Source: Bacillus sp. 491mf
Lineage (GTDB): Bacteria; Bacillota; Bacilli; Bacillales; Bacillaceae_G
Length of the DNA: 64,000 nt
Direction: 5' to 3'
Assembly: GCF_900112415.1 (NCBI RefSeq)
Contig: NZ_FOLV01000006.1
Location: 1 to 64,000 of the forward strand
Position numbers and translations under genes: made by a program. Positions 25,669 through 34,266 of the stretch are shown piece by piece (within the stretch, counting starts at the first letter, position 1; the number at the start of each line of letters is the position of its first letter). Under the pieces are notes generated by a model. That model was not told where the DNA came from. It saw nothing but the letters and a program-made list of their open reading frames with translations, and did no database searches.

Positions 25669-27086
25669 TGAACCAAATTAAAAATCGCATCCGAAACTTA
25701 CCTGTAAAGTGGAAATTAACACTATGGTCCAGCACATTATTATTTGTCTTATTTTCTTTATATAGTATTTTTCAATATGTCATTATTGACCACTGGACGC
25801 TTGATTATGAAAAAAAACAAATAAACAGGCAAGTAACAGAAATTGAAGCTTATTTTAAGAATGGTAATGCAAGTTTTTCCGCAGATGCGATTGAAAACAG
25901 CAAGGATTTTCTTGCAACTATAAATGATAAACATCAAATGATTCGAATTTTGGATGCAAAAGGAAAGATACTGGTTACTGTTTCACGTGACTTTAATCCG
26001 AATTTAGTTGTGCCCAAATACATCAATGAATCTGAAACTTCTATGACAAGGCATTATGAAGATAGAATATTTGTACAGCGCACACCGATTACAACCCATA
26101 CTTTTACTGGTACAATTGAAGTTGGACAAAACTTTGAAGCTTTTGATCATTTAATGAAGCTTATTTTTCTCGTTATGATAGCTGCTGGTATCGGCGGATT
26201 GATACTTAGCTTTTTAGGCGGTACCATTCTTGCAAAGCAACTTCTACTAAGTGTGCAAGCTATTACAGATACGATGAATAAAATTAAGACAAACGGATTA
26301 AAAGAAAGGGTACCAATTCACGAAAACAATGATGAATTTGCCAAGCTCGGATTGCTTTTTAATGAGCTAATGGACAACTTAGAAACATCCTTTGTACAAC
26401 AAAAACAATTTGTTGAAGATGCATCGCATGAATTACGTACACCACTTGCGATTATTCAAGGACATCTCTCTATGTTAAAGCGTTGGGGAAAAAATGACCC
26501 TGCAATCTTACAAAAATCGTTAGATTCTAGTTTAAAAGAAGTAGATCGTCTGAATAAGCTTGTATCAGAGTTGTTAGAATTATCCCGAGCAGAATCAGAA
26601 CAAATGTATTCTATCGCAGCCGAGCCTGTACATGCAGATTCAGTAATAGAACAAGTTATACAAAATTTCGAATTGCTGCATGCGGACTTTCACTTTGATA
26701 GACAATTACACGCGAATCATGCATGTGTTTCTATTCCTGCTTCTTACCTTGAACAAATTTTAGTCATTATAGTTGATAATGCGATCAAATATACAAAAGA
26801 ACATGAAAAATACATTTGCTTGCAAAGCGCGGTAGAAGAAGAAAAAATTAAGATCACCATTACAGATCGAGGAGTCGGAATACCAGAGTCTGATTTACCA
26901 TATGTACTAAATCGTTTTTACCGAGTCGATAAAGCAAGAAGTCGAAAACAAGGCGGAAATGGATTAGGACTTTCCATCGCAAAGCGCCTTGTAGAAAAGT
27001 ACAATGGACATATTATAATAAACAGCAAAGAACAAGAAGGGTCGACTGTTACCTTATTGTTTAATTGTCTTAAAAGCGAGAAGTAG
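25665..27086 (+). CDS. Membrane sensor histidine kinase
   Basis: 473 residues: helix at about 18-38, extracellular region to about 165, second helix 167-192, HAMP (about 193-245), HisKA with the phosphorylated His in DASHELRTPLAIIQGH (about 258), HATPase (about 355-470) with DNAIKYT, DRGVGIP and GNGLGLSIAK. Partner of the overlapping response regulator gene. The signal is unknown; the neighbouring undecaprenyl-pyrophosphate phosphatase suggests cell-envelope sensing. A terminator follows. Confidence 0.93.
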   Translation: MMNQIKNRIRNLPVKWKLTLWSSTLLFVLFSLYSIFQYVIIDHWTLDYEKKQINRQVTEIEAYFKNGNASFSADAIENSKDFLATINDKHQMIRILDAKGKILVTVSRDFNPNLVVPKYINESETSMTRHYEDRIFVQRTPITTHTFTGTIEVGQNFEAFDHLMKLIFLVMIAAGIGGLILSFLGGTILAKQLLLSVQAITDTMNKIKTNGLKERVPIHENNDEFAKLGLLFNELMDNLETSFVQQKQFVEDASHELRTPLAIIQGHLSMLKRWGKNDPAILQKSLDSSLKEVDRLNKLVSELLELSRAESEQMYSIAAEPVHADSVIEQVIQNFELLHADFHFDRQLHANHACVSIPASYLEQILVIIVDNAIKYTKEHEKYICLQSAVEEEKIKITITDRGVGIPESDLPYVLNRFYRVDKARSRKQGGNGLGLSIAKRLVEKYNGHIIINSKEQEGSTVTLLFNCLKSEK

Positions 27087-27110
27087 ATTATATACTTCTC
27101 GCTTTTATTT
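27072..27110 (+). terminator. Terminator of two-component operon
   Basis: AAAAGCGAGAAGTA and TACTTCTCGCTTTT arms overlapping the kinase stop codon. Confidence 0.85.
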
Positions 27111-27268
27111 GTGGACTTAGCATAACGAAGAAAAATGAGAAAAAGATGAGAAAAAATTAAAGAGCATTTCATATTGCTAGTGTATACTGGGGAAATCAAC
27201 GAAATAGGTAATCACTAATGATATAAACTTGGTGATTATGTACTGAATGTAAACAAGGAGAGACTTAT

Positions 27269-27868
27269 ATGAATTACACAATATTCCACTGGATTAATAA
27301 TTTTGCAGGATCCTCTGCTTTGTTGGATAAGGTGATGATATTTATTACAAATAGCGCACCTTATGTTACAATGATCTTGATGTTTTCTTTATGGTTTAGC
27401 AACAGTCAAAAGGAAGAAGCTATTCGGAAGCAATATACAGTACTGTATACAGCACTTTCTGTTTGTATTGCTCTACTTTTAAATGTTTTGATTCATGCAC
27501 TTTATAATCATCCACGACCATTCGTCACATATCATGTACACAAACTAGTACCACATGCGGCGGATTCTTCATTTGTAAGTGATCATGCTGTACTTGTATT
27601 TTCTATAGCATTTACAATGATTTTACGTGGAGAAGCTTGGAAAAATATCGCATTGCTTTGGGCTATACTAGTTGGTATTTCACGTATATACGTTGGTGTC
27701 CATTACCCAGCAGATATTATAGGTGGAGCTGTTTTATCTTTCGTAACAAGTGCATTAGTTGTCAAATATACAAATAAAGTAGAACCTTTAGCACGTATCG
27801 TGTTTCAGATTTACGCTAAAATAACAAAACGAATTCCATTGCTATTTAAGTACAATCACACAACTTGA
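27269..27868 (+). CDS. bcrC: Undecaprenyl-diphosphate phosphatase, PAP2 type (BcrC-like)
   Basis: 199 residues, five to six helices. The PAP2 motifs are present: NHPRPFV (end of motif I, about 85), SFVSDHAVLV (motif II, about 106) and SRIYVGVHYPADIIGG (motif III, about 148). BcrC recycles undecaprenyl pyrophosphate at the membrane and gives bacitracin tolerance. It has its own leader: upstream (27127-27160) lie repeated GAAAAATGAG/AAAAGATGAG blocks, candidate sites for the neighbouring response regulator, and TATACT as a possible -10. Confidence 0.8.
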   Translation: MNYTIFHWINNFAGSSALLDKVMIFITNSAPYVTMILMFSLWFSNSQKEEAIRKQYTVLYTALSVCIALLLNVLIHALYNHPRPFVTYHVHKLVPHAADSSFVSDHAVLVFSIAFTMILRGEAWKNIALLWAILVGISRIYVGVHYPADIIGGAVLSFVTSALVVKYTNKVEPLARIVFQIYAKITKRIPLLFKYNHTT

Positions 27869-27958
27869 ATTGTCCACGTCTTATAAATTCGTTTTAGATT
27901 AGAATGCAAATAATTGGTCATAATAGTAGTCATGTACATTAATTTAAAGGATGATAGG

Positions 27959-28465
27959 ATGATTTATATTTATACCGATTATGGCGGGACACATACAACT
28001 TCATTAGCAGCGGCGTATCATTTGAAAAAACTACCAACTGATCGGAAACTTACAAAAGATGAAATATTAAACGTAGATTATTTTAATAAACTAAAAACTT
28101 CCGATATGGGAAAAATTATTTTTCACGGAAGAGATGAAAACGGCGATCCTGTTTATACAGTCGGTCATGGTGCATCTAAAGTTGTAGTTCCAGCTTTAAA
28201 AAATTTAAGTATATTATTACAAGATAAATTTCAAAACCATGAAAAAATTGTGTTTTCTAACACATCACCAACTGTACCAATTGCTATGACATTTGGTGGT
28301 TTATTTTCGAGAAGGTTAAAAATTGATTTTATTGGTGTACCGCTGTTAGTTATCGGTGCAAAACAAGCTTGTGATAATATAATCAGGCTCGTAAATTATA
28401 CAAAACAGGCTGGAAGATTAACAAACGAAGATGTTGTAGTATTAGAAAATGAAAACTTTAAATAA
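27959..28465 (+). CDS. DUF3189 family protein
   Basis: About 168 residues, soluble. The start MIYIYTDYGGTHTTSLAAAYHL has the P-loop-like GGTHTT segment of DUF3189; further conserved-looking blocks are MGKIIFHGRDENG and VGHGASK. Function unknown; a nucleotide-binding role is only a guess. ATG at 27959 is used because AAAGGATGATAGG precedes it. Confidence 0.75.
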   Translation: MIYIYTDYGGTHTTSLAAAYHLKKLPTDRKLTKDEILNVDYFNKLKTSDMGKIIFHGRDENGDPVYTVGHGASKVVVPALKNLSILLQDKFQNHEKIVFSNTSPTVPIAMTFGGLFSRRLKIDFIGVPLLVIGAKQACDNIIRLVNYTKQAGRLTNEDVVVLENENFK

Positions 28466-28471
28466 TGTATC

Positions 28472-28509
28472 AAAAAAGGATGGCTAATCATAAATTAACC
28501 ATCCTTTTT
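28472..28509. terminator. Bidirectional terminator
   Basis: AAAAAAGGATGG and CCATCCTTTTT arms between convergent genes. Confidence 0.85.
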
Positions 28510-28510
28510 G

Positions 28511-29215
28511 TTATACAATCTCAACTTTTTTTCGAATGACAATCTTATCAATGTCATCTTCTTCATCACCGATATATAAACCACGTTCTCTTAAATACAT
28601 TTCAAAATATAAATCCGCTTCAGCACGTTCATCGTATGGCTTTACGGATAAAACAAAACCTAACTTATGTTGATCTTCTAATTCCACAGTTGAAATGTAT
28701 GCTGGAATTTTATTACGTAAAAATAACTCTTTAACCGGAATAATCATGTCTTTCATTAACTTTGATAAAAGAGACATTTCAAATTCAAAATTAAAACGAT
28801 CAATACTTGAAAGGTCTGCGAAAACGACGCCAATGAAACCAGTATTAAAAACTTCTTGATAATGTTCTTCTTCAATATTTCCGTTATAAAAGTTCTTTTC
28901 AATTAAAAAATTTTTAAAATAAGCAACGCCTTCAGTTTCTTTAAAAGGTTTCGTCGAAAGAATAAATCCAATTTTCTTTTGCTTATGCAAATATGCACAT
29001 GATAAGTAAGCAGTGACACCATGTTCAGCAAAAAGAGAACTTGTTGCTTGCGCGAGACCATCTAATACATGATGCGTAATATGTAATCGTTTACGAGAAA
29101 AGTAATATGATTTTTTTTGAAGTTCTAATGTATCGATAAACACAGAGCCAATAAAGCCTGTATTTGAAATAGTAGGAGTATGCTTTTTTCTTCCTCTGCG
29201 TTTAATTTGAGCCAA
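28511..29215 (-). CDS. Protein with two tandem copies of an about 100-residue domain
   Basis: 234 residues. A basic N-terminus (KRRGRKKHTP) precedes two related units: about 17-118 and 125-225. Both begin NTGFIG-x-VF-x-D, contain a helix with A/V-x-x-L-F-x-x, then AYLS/AYIS, a KIGFILS/KLGFVLS strand, KPF/KPYDE and end FYNG/LYIGD. The duplication suggests an internal pseudo-dimer. No catalytic motif or membrane helix is seen. No known family could be assigned. Confidence 0.6.
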   Translation of the reverse strand: MAQIKRRGRKKHTPTISNTGFIGSVFIDTLELQKKSYYFSRKRLHITHHVLDGLAQATSSLFAEHGVTAYLSCAYLHKQKKIGFILSTKPFKETEGVAYFKNFLIEKNFYNGNIEEEHYQEVFNTGFIGVVFADLSSIDRFNFEFEMSLLSKLMKDMIIPVKELFLRNKIPAYISTVELEDQHKLGFVLSVKPYDERAEADLYFEMYLRERGLYIGDEEDDIDKIVIRKKVEIV

Positions 29216-29335
29216 TGAAATCCATCCTTCCTAGTACCCTCCCAATAGCGGAGGAGACAAAACGAACGTTTGTTCTTATAATTATATTCTACTATTTATT
29301 CGTTGAAAAGTAAATGTTTTTATCCTCAAAATAAA

Positions 29336-29366
29336 CAAAAAGATGCCTCAAAAAGGCATCTTAATT
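29336..29366 (-). terminator. Terminator of the 34-residue minus-strand gene
   Basis: On the minus strand, AAGATGCC and GGCATCTTTTTG form a hairpin followed by Ts downstream of the small gene at 29413-29517. Confidence 0.8.
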
Positions 29367-29412
29367 TAGAATAGGGAAGAGTACTTATCCCATAATATTA
29401 TGTATATTTTTA

Positions 29413-29517
29413 TTAAGAAACAGATACAAATTCTTCTGCATCTTCAACGTCTAAATGGCAATCCATTGTACGCACTTCTTGATCTTCGTGGCTTCCGAAA
29501 TAAATAGTAATGTTCAT
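29413..29517 (-). CDS. Small acidic protein, 34 residues
   Basis: A short gene with an AAAGGAGCG ribosome site, ATG start and its own terminator. The product is acidic (MNITIYFGSHEDQEV; DVEDAEEF), with one cysteine and no hydrophobic segment. The good signals on both sides support it as a real gene. Function unknown. Confidence 0.6.
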   Translation of the reverse strand: MNITIYFGSHEDQEVRTMDCHLDVEDAEEFVSVS

Positions 29518-29682
29518 ATGTATCGCTCCTTTATTTTAGGAATACCTAAAATAATCGTTTATTGTATTTTATTATATACTACTTTCCACATTCATACAAA
29601 CTTATCATGATTCTAAAAAACGTTTCTTTAATATTAAGAAAATTGTTATAATAACTCTATCTATATTGAAGGAGGAAAAACA

Positions 29683-29739
29683 ATGCAAAAAACACTAAAA
29701 ACATTCTCAAAAGTAGGAAGAGGAGTGAATATCAACTAA
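29683..29739 (+). CDS. 18-residue leader peptide upstream of MFS exporter
   Basis: A perfect GAAGGAGG ribosome site precedes an ATG; the peptide MQKTLKTFSKVGRGVNIN is basic and ends within a hairpin. Downstream 66 bases starts an exporter gene. Leader peptides with hairpins over the next ribosome site are the hallmark of translation attenuation in drug-resistance genes. A TATAAT at 29647-29652 is a likely -10. Inferred role; the coding signals themselves are seen. Confidence 0.6.
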   Translation: MQKTLKTFSKVGRGVNIN

Positions 29740-29800
29740 CGTAATATTGCACTCCTGCGTCCTAAATCCATTATGAAAAATGAATAACGGAAAGTAGGAG
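29721..29800 (+). promoter_or_regulatory. Possible attenuator: competing hairpins before MFS gene
   Basis: AGGAGTG plus AATAT (29721-29732) can pair with ATATT plus CACTCCT (29744-29756), with the leader stop in the loop. The same CTCCT (29752-29756) can instead pair with AGGAG at 29796-29800, the exporter's ribosome site. So ribosome position on the leader could decide whether the exporter is translated. Confidence 0.45.
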
Positions 29801-29805
29801 AACAA

Positions 29806-31029
29806 TTGAAGAAACAAACGATCGCAACGCATAACATTTCGATTTTATTTTGGGTACAATTTTTTGGAACGATTAGTTTTTTACAGCCCGTGATGACACT
29901 GTTTTATATGGAAAGGGGTTTAACGGCAGCTAATATATTTATAGTCATGATGTGCTGGAGCGTGGCAGTACTTGTTGGGGAAATTCCAGCTGGCGTTTTT
30001 GCTGATCGCTTCGGTGCAAAATTATCATTTTTGACTGGCTCTATTATAAAAACTGGTAGTATTTCTATCTTATTATTCGCAGATAACCTATGGTTGTTTT
30101 GTCTATATAGTTTATTGAACGGTTTGTCAGTTACATTTTTCTCCGGTGCGGACGAAGCGTTAATTTATGAGTCACTAAAAGAAAACAATGAGCAACATGC
30201 AATGGATCAAGCAATGGGAAAAATCCAATCAGCTGGTTTCATTTCCATGCTAATCGCCGTAATCTTCGGGGCGTATTTCGCTAAAGATTTACGAGAAGAA
30301 CAATTTACACTTTTAATTGTTCTTGGAATAGTATTTCATATAGTAGAACTTGCTTTACTATTTTTCATCAAAAGTCCAAAGAAGTTATCATCCTACCGAG
30401 AAGAATCTTTTTCACAAGTAATTGAAGGGATAAAGGTTATTCGTAAAGCACCGCAATTGCTTATTATGTTTTTAAACGTCTCGCTTGTGTTCATTCCAGC
30501 TAGCGCAGTATACGACACATTTAACCAACCGTTGTTTACGAAAGCAGGCCTTCCTGTATTTGCAATTGGTATTATGTATGCTTTAGCTGCTATCCTAGGA
30601 TATTTTTCTTCCATTTCAATTGGATGGCTGACTAGCAGATTTTCACGATCAATTTTAATGAATGTAACAGGTGGTTTAGCTGTTAGCGGTTTACTGTTAT
30701 CAACGTTTTTCGGAGAAACATTGTGGGTTATATTAGGAGCATTCTTTATGTTACGGTTCGTACGTGCAATTCGATATCCAATTTACTCACAGCTTAGTAA
30801 TGACATAATCCCGTCTCATGTCCGGGCAACAACAATTTCATTGCTATCAGTTTTAGATTCAATATTAGATCTTATTATTTTCGGGGCACTATCATTCGTA
30901 GCTGTTAAGTCATTACCATTTGTATTTGCGGGCTGCGCATGTATTGCATGTATTGGAATGTTTTTGCCAATAAAAAAAGTTGATGCGAACGATGCGGCGC
31001 AACATAGAATGAAACGAAGTATAGAATGA
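29806..31029 (+). CDS. MFS transporter, probable drug exporter
   Basis: 407 residues with 12 predicted helices. The loop between helices 2 and 3 carries GVFADRFGAK, the MFS motif A (G-x-x-x-D-R-x-G), and the start of helix 5 has QAMGKIQSAGF. It looks like the exporters of the macrolide/tetracycline-like MFS branch. TTG start 5 bases after AGGAG. A leader peptide precedes it, which points to induction by a ribosome-targeting compound. Substrate unknown. Confidence 0.8.
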   Translation: MKKQTIATHNISILFWVQFFGTISFLQPVMTLFYMERGLTAANIFIVMMCWSVAVLVGEIPAGVFADRFGAKLSFLTGSIIKTGSISILLFADNLWLFCLYSLLNGLSVTFFSGADEALIYESLKENNEQHAMDQAMGKIQSAGFISMLIAVIFGAYFAKDLREEQFTLLIVLGIVFHIVELALLFFIKSPKKLSSYREESFSQVIEGIKVIRKAPQLLIMFLNVSLVFIPASAVYDTFNQPLFTKAGLPVFAIGIMYALAAILGYFSSISIGWLTSRFSRSILMNVTGGLAVSGLLLSTFFGETLWVILGAFFMLRFVRAIRYPIYSQLSNDIIPSHVRATTISLLSVLDSILDLIIFGALSFVAVKSLPFVFAGCACIACIGMFLPIKKVDANDAAQHRMKRSIE

Positions 31030-31036
31030 AATATTC

Positions 31037-31070
31037 CTCCAAAGTGTTCTATAAACTTTGGGGGATTTTA
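31037..31070 (+). terminator. Terminator after MFS gene
   Basis: CCTCCAAAGT and ACTTTGGGGG arms followed by ATTTTA. Confidence 0.7.
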
Positions 31071-31113
31071 TGTTACACCATAAGACATTTTGAAATAGAT
31101 GGAGGTCAATCCT

Positions 31114-31545
31114 ATGTTACATATAGAAAAAGCAAAACCTAATGATTTACAATGGATTCATTCTCAATATGAAAAGGCTAATTTTGTACCATCACATTTA
31201 GAAAATGAAGAGATTGCAATAGCATATGTTTATGGTCAAAAAGCTGGCTTAGGAAGATTAGTAAAAATTGATGAAAACAACTTTGAAATGGGTGGGATAT
31301 ATACGTTAGAAGACTATAGAGGAAAGAAAATTGCTGATAGTATCGTTGCATTTCTTATTAAAGAATCTCGTAAACTTCAAATTCAAAATGTATATTGCAT
31401 TCCATTTGAGCACTTAAAGCCTTTTTATAGTAAACATGGATTTCAAGAAGTAGTAGATTTAGCTTCGGTTCCTAAACAGATTACAAATAAATATAATTGG
31501 TGCTTAGAACAATATGATATAAAAACACTGTTAATGAAAATATGA
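31114..31545 (+). CDS. GNAT-family N-acetyltransferase
   Basis: About 143 residues with the GNAT core: strand MGGIYTLEDYRGKKIADSIVAFLI (acetyl-CoA loop RGKKIA near residue 75) and a C-terminal HLKPFYSKHGFQEV block. Substrate unknown. The ATG at 31114 has GGAGGTC upstream. It ends just before a strong bidirectional terminator and so is separate from the bacteriocin genes. Confidence 0.8.
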   Translation: MLHIEKAKPNDLQWIHSQYEKANFVPSHLENEEIAIAYVYGQKAGLGRLVKIDENNFEMGGIYTLEDYRGKKIADSIVAFLIKESRKLQIQNVYCIPFEHLKPFYSKHGFQEVVDLASVPKQITNKYNWCLEQYDIKTLLMKI

Positions 31546-31584
31546 GGAGCAGACTAAAAAGGCCACTTTTTAGTCTGCTCCTTT
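31546..31584. terminator. Strong bidirectional terminator
   Basis: A perfect 16-bp inverted repeat, GGAGCAGACTAAAAAG with loop gcca, followed by TTT. The following 275 bases up to the precursor gene hold no other gene; CAAGTC/GACTTG (31811-31834) could form a small leader hairpin. Confidence 0.85.
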
Positions 31585-31860
31585 CACTTTTTGGTATGAT
31601 TCAGCTCAGCGAATTGACTACTTATACGTCGAATCGCCGATGTATTTCAAAAAACGGCCGATAACGGAAAAAAGCGCTGACTTCAAATAGAAGAGCTTAT
31701 GCTAAGTTACATAATTCTAAATTAGGCATTTGAACAAGTCACAATACCTAGATATAGGTCATACTTTGTTGGAGAGTGCAATTCAAAATGGTCTATCGTC
31801 CATTTGTTACAAGTCGTTTTTTCGTAATGACTTGCAAATTATATACTTGGAGGTAATAAA

Positions 31861-32154
31861 ATGAATAATTTTCAACAAGAACTTCAAACGTTAAATTTAA
31901 ATGACTATAATGCTGGAAATGTTGTGTATTGGGATAGTCAAATTCCTTCTCCATACTATATTGATAGCGACTATACTCGTCGTTGCGGTGGCTGTGGCCG
32001 TTGTGGCGGTGGTGGCCGTTGTGGAGGATTCGGTCGTTGTGGATTCCGTTGTGTTGGATGCTTTGGATGCTTTGGCTGTGGCGGTTGCGGTGGATGCGGT
32101 GGATGCGGCGGTTGTGGCGGTGGATTCTGCGTGGACGGATTCTGCTTTATTTAA
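31861..32154 (+). CDS. Heterocycloanthracin-type TOMM precursor peptide (Cys-Xaa-Xaa repeats)
   Basis: 97 residues. The leader (about 1-38, FQQELQTLNLNDYNAGNVVYW) is hydrophilic and is the expected docking site for the maturation enzymes. The core (about 40-97) has 15 cysteines, mostly spaced three apart in CGG, CGR, CFG and CVG units separated by Gly, Arg and Phe, with no Ser or Thr. Azole formation would therefore give thiazoles only. It corresponds to the strain-variable bacteriocin family of B. anthracis/B. cereus. Very good ribosome site (TTGGAGGTAATAAA). Maturation genes start 186 bases downstream in the same direction. Confidence 0.9.
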   Translation: MNNFQQELQTLNLNDYNAGNVVYWDSQIPSPYYIDSDYTRRCGGCGRCGGGGRCGGFGRCGFRCVGCFGCFGCGGCGGCGGCGGCGGGFCVDGFCFI

Positions 32155-32184
32155 TTCCTATTTTTTAATTGAAACTTTACTTAA

Positions 32185-32227
32185 AGAAAAGCGTTTCTAC
32201 ATGATCTTCATTGTGGTGACGCTTTTC
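32185..32227 (+). terminator. Weak terminator between precursor and maturation genes
   Basis: GAAAAGCGT and ACGCTTTTC arms with a 25-base loop, ending in TTTTC. It may let only part of the transcripts continue, giving more precursor than enzyme. Confidence 0.5.
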
Positions 32228-32261
32228 TATAAGTATGATAAACCACACTTCTTTTTTTCGT

Positions 32262-32301
32262 TTGACATAAGAAAAAATAGGATACATAAAATTGTTATGA
32301 T
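32262..32301 (+). promoter_or_regulatory. Candidate promoter of the maturation genes
   Basis: TTGACA (32262-32267), 17 bases, then CATAAA (32285-32290). A second AT-rich hexamer TATGAT at 32296-32301 lacks a -35 at the right distance. The maturation genes could thus be read separately from the precursor. Confidence 0.4.
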
Positions 32302-32340
32302 GAAGGTTTTTGATGCAATAAACAGTGAAGGAGGAGTACA

Positions 32341-34266
32341 ATGACAAAATTAAACTCTTCTACGCGTTTGAAAATGAAACGAGATACCTTTTTTCTCTCT
32401 AATCCAAAAGGAGAAGTGTATTTTAGAAATAATACAAGTTCATTCCGTATGGAAGGGAAGTCAATTAATCAATGGATTGAAAAACTGGTGCCAATGTTCA
32501 ACGGAGAATACACATTAGGAAGCTTAACAGATGGTTTATCTGAGCCATATCGAAAGCGAGTATTTGAAATAGCAGAAACACTATATAAAAATGAATTTGC
32601 AACAGACATAAGTCAAGATCATTTACACCAATTGCCAGAATGTATTCTCGAAAAATACGCATCTCAAATTGAATTTTTAGATAACCTCGGCGGTTCGGGT
32701 GCGTATCGCTTTCAATCTTACCGCCAAACGAAAGTATTAGCCATTGGTTCGGATTCATTTTATGTTTCCCTTATTTCTGCATTACTTGAATCGGGGTTAC
32801 CGAAATTTTATATGATGAATACTGATTCAGTATCAACCAATAAAAGACGAATAATTGAACTAATAGAGCATGCACAAGAAACAGATCCTGAAGTAGCGAC
32901 TGAAGAAATTTTTTTGCAAAATGAAAAAAGAAATGCTTTGAAAGATGCGTTGCAGCCATTTCAGGCGATTTTGTATGTATCACAAGAAGAAGACATAGAG
33001 GAATTAAAAATTCTTCATGCTATTTGTAAAGAAGAAAAAAAGATTTTTATCCCTGCCATTTTTAAGCAAGGAGTCGGGTTAGCCGGGCCACTCGTACACC
33101 CGGAAAATGATGCTTGCTGGGAATCAGCTTGGCGCCGTATACACAAGTCTGCATTTCCTAAAACTTCAGGAGAACACACTGTTTCTTCTACAACTGAAGC
33201 GATGTTAGCAAATGTAATTGTATTTGAATTGTTCAAAAAAGTTACAGATGTAACAAATGATACGAAAACGAATCAAATTTTTTTACTAAATTCCGAAACA
33301 TTAGAAGGAAACTGGCACTCCTTTTTTCCTCATCCATTAGTAAATGAGAGAATGGAAATTGAATGGGTCCAAGATATTAATACGAGAATGAAACAAAACT
33401 CAAATATAAATGAATCGAATGAATATACTCTTAACTTGAATTCCCTAGTATCTAAAGAAGCAGGGATTTTTCACGTTTGGGAAGCAGGTGACTTAAAACA
33501 ACTGCCATTGGCTCAATGTCGTATTCAAACAGTTGATCCGTTGTCAGAAGGACCCGCTGAATTATTACCAGATATGATTAGTACAGGTTTAACACATATG
33601 GAAGCTAGGTACGAATCTGGATTAGCTGGAGTTGAGACCTATATATCACGAATCGTTCGTTCCAAGTTTTCTGAAGATGAAGATTTTCTAGGAATCGGAG
33701 CTGGGGAAACGATTGCAGAATGTGTAATTAGAGGATTAGAAAAATGCTTGGATGAAGAATTTCGTAAGAGACAACTACAACAAAAAATTGCTGTTTTTCC
33801 CCTGCAATTAGATGGAGTAGAAGATGAACGCTGCCGATATTATTTGCAAGCACTTACCACAATGCAAGGAACACCTACAATTGCGTTAGGAGAGGCTATT
33901 TTTAACTTTCCGGTTATTTGGATTGGTACGAATAATCGCTGGTACGGAAGTGTAGGCGTTAATAGAACAATAGCATTACGGAAAGCATTACAACAGGCAC
34001 TAATAGAAGTACAAAATTGTGACGATTGCCTCGCATCACAAACAATAGAGAATTCATCCGTTTTATTACAAGATAAAACGCCATTACAATTCGCCATTTC
34101 TTCTTGTGAAAACTTGACAGATGAAGAGATATTACAATCTGCTGAACAGACACTAAAACAAAATGGAAAACGGCTTTACGTATTTGAAATATCGCTAGAA
34201 GAGGTCTGGAAAGAGGAATTGGCAGGAATTTATGGAGTATTATTGGGAGAGGAGGAATCCTATTGA
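32341..34266 (+). CDS. Thiazole bacteriocin maturation protein (cyclodehydratase partner, E1/ThiF-like)
   Basis: 641 residues, soluble. It matches the family named putative thiazole-containing bacteriocin maturation protein. The first 100 residues are a leader-binding-like region (VYFRNNTSSFRMEGKSIN, then WIEKLVPMFNGEYTLGSLTDGL); a Rossmann-like part follows (TKVLAIGSDSFYVSLISALLESGL, about 124-147), then GPLVHPENDACWESAWRR (about 244), and a C-terminal region (about 420-640) distantly like YcaO. It should present the precursor to the YcaO enzyme. GAAGGAGGAG ribosome site; the stop overlaps the next start by four bases (TTGA). Confidence 0.82.
   Translation: MTKLNSSTRLKMKRDTFFLSNPKGEVYFRNNTSSFRMEGKSINQWIEKLVPMFNGEYTLGSLTDGLSEPYRKRVFEIAETLYKNEFATDISQDHLHQLPECILEKYASQIEFLDNLGGSGAYRFQSYRQTKVLAIGSDSFYVSLISALLESGLPKFYMMNTDSVSTNKRRIIELIEHAQETDPEVATEEIFLQNEKRNALKDALQPFQAILYVSQEEDIEELKILHAICKEEKKIFIPAIFKQGVGLAGPLVHPENDACWESAWRRIHKSAFPKTSGEHTVSSTTEAMLANVIVFELFKKVTDVTNDTKTNQIFLLNSETLEGNWHSFFPHPLVNERMEIEWVQDINTRMKQNSNINESNEYTLNLNSLVSKEAGIFHVWEAGDLKQLPLAQCRIQTVDPLSEGPAELLPDMISTGLTHMEARYESGLAGVETYISRIVRSKFSEDEDFLGIGAGETIAECVIRGLEKCLDEEFRKRQLQQKIAVFPLQLDGVEDERCRYYLQALTTMQGTPTIALGEAIFNFPVIWIGTNNRWYGSVGVNRTIALRKALQQALIEVQNCDDCLASQTIENSSVLLQDKTPLQFAISSCENLTDEEILQSAEQTLKQNGKRLYVFEISLEEVWKEELAGIYGVLLGEEESY

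Noticed and set aside
31901-32344. Long open frames of 147 and 61 codons overlapping the bacteriocin precursor
   Set aside because: They are out-of-frame readings of the repetitive Cys/Gly coding DNA; no ribosome site, and the precursor frame has the expected leader and repeat.
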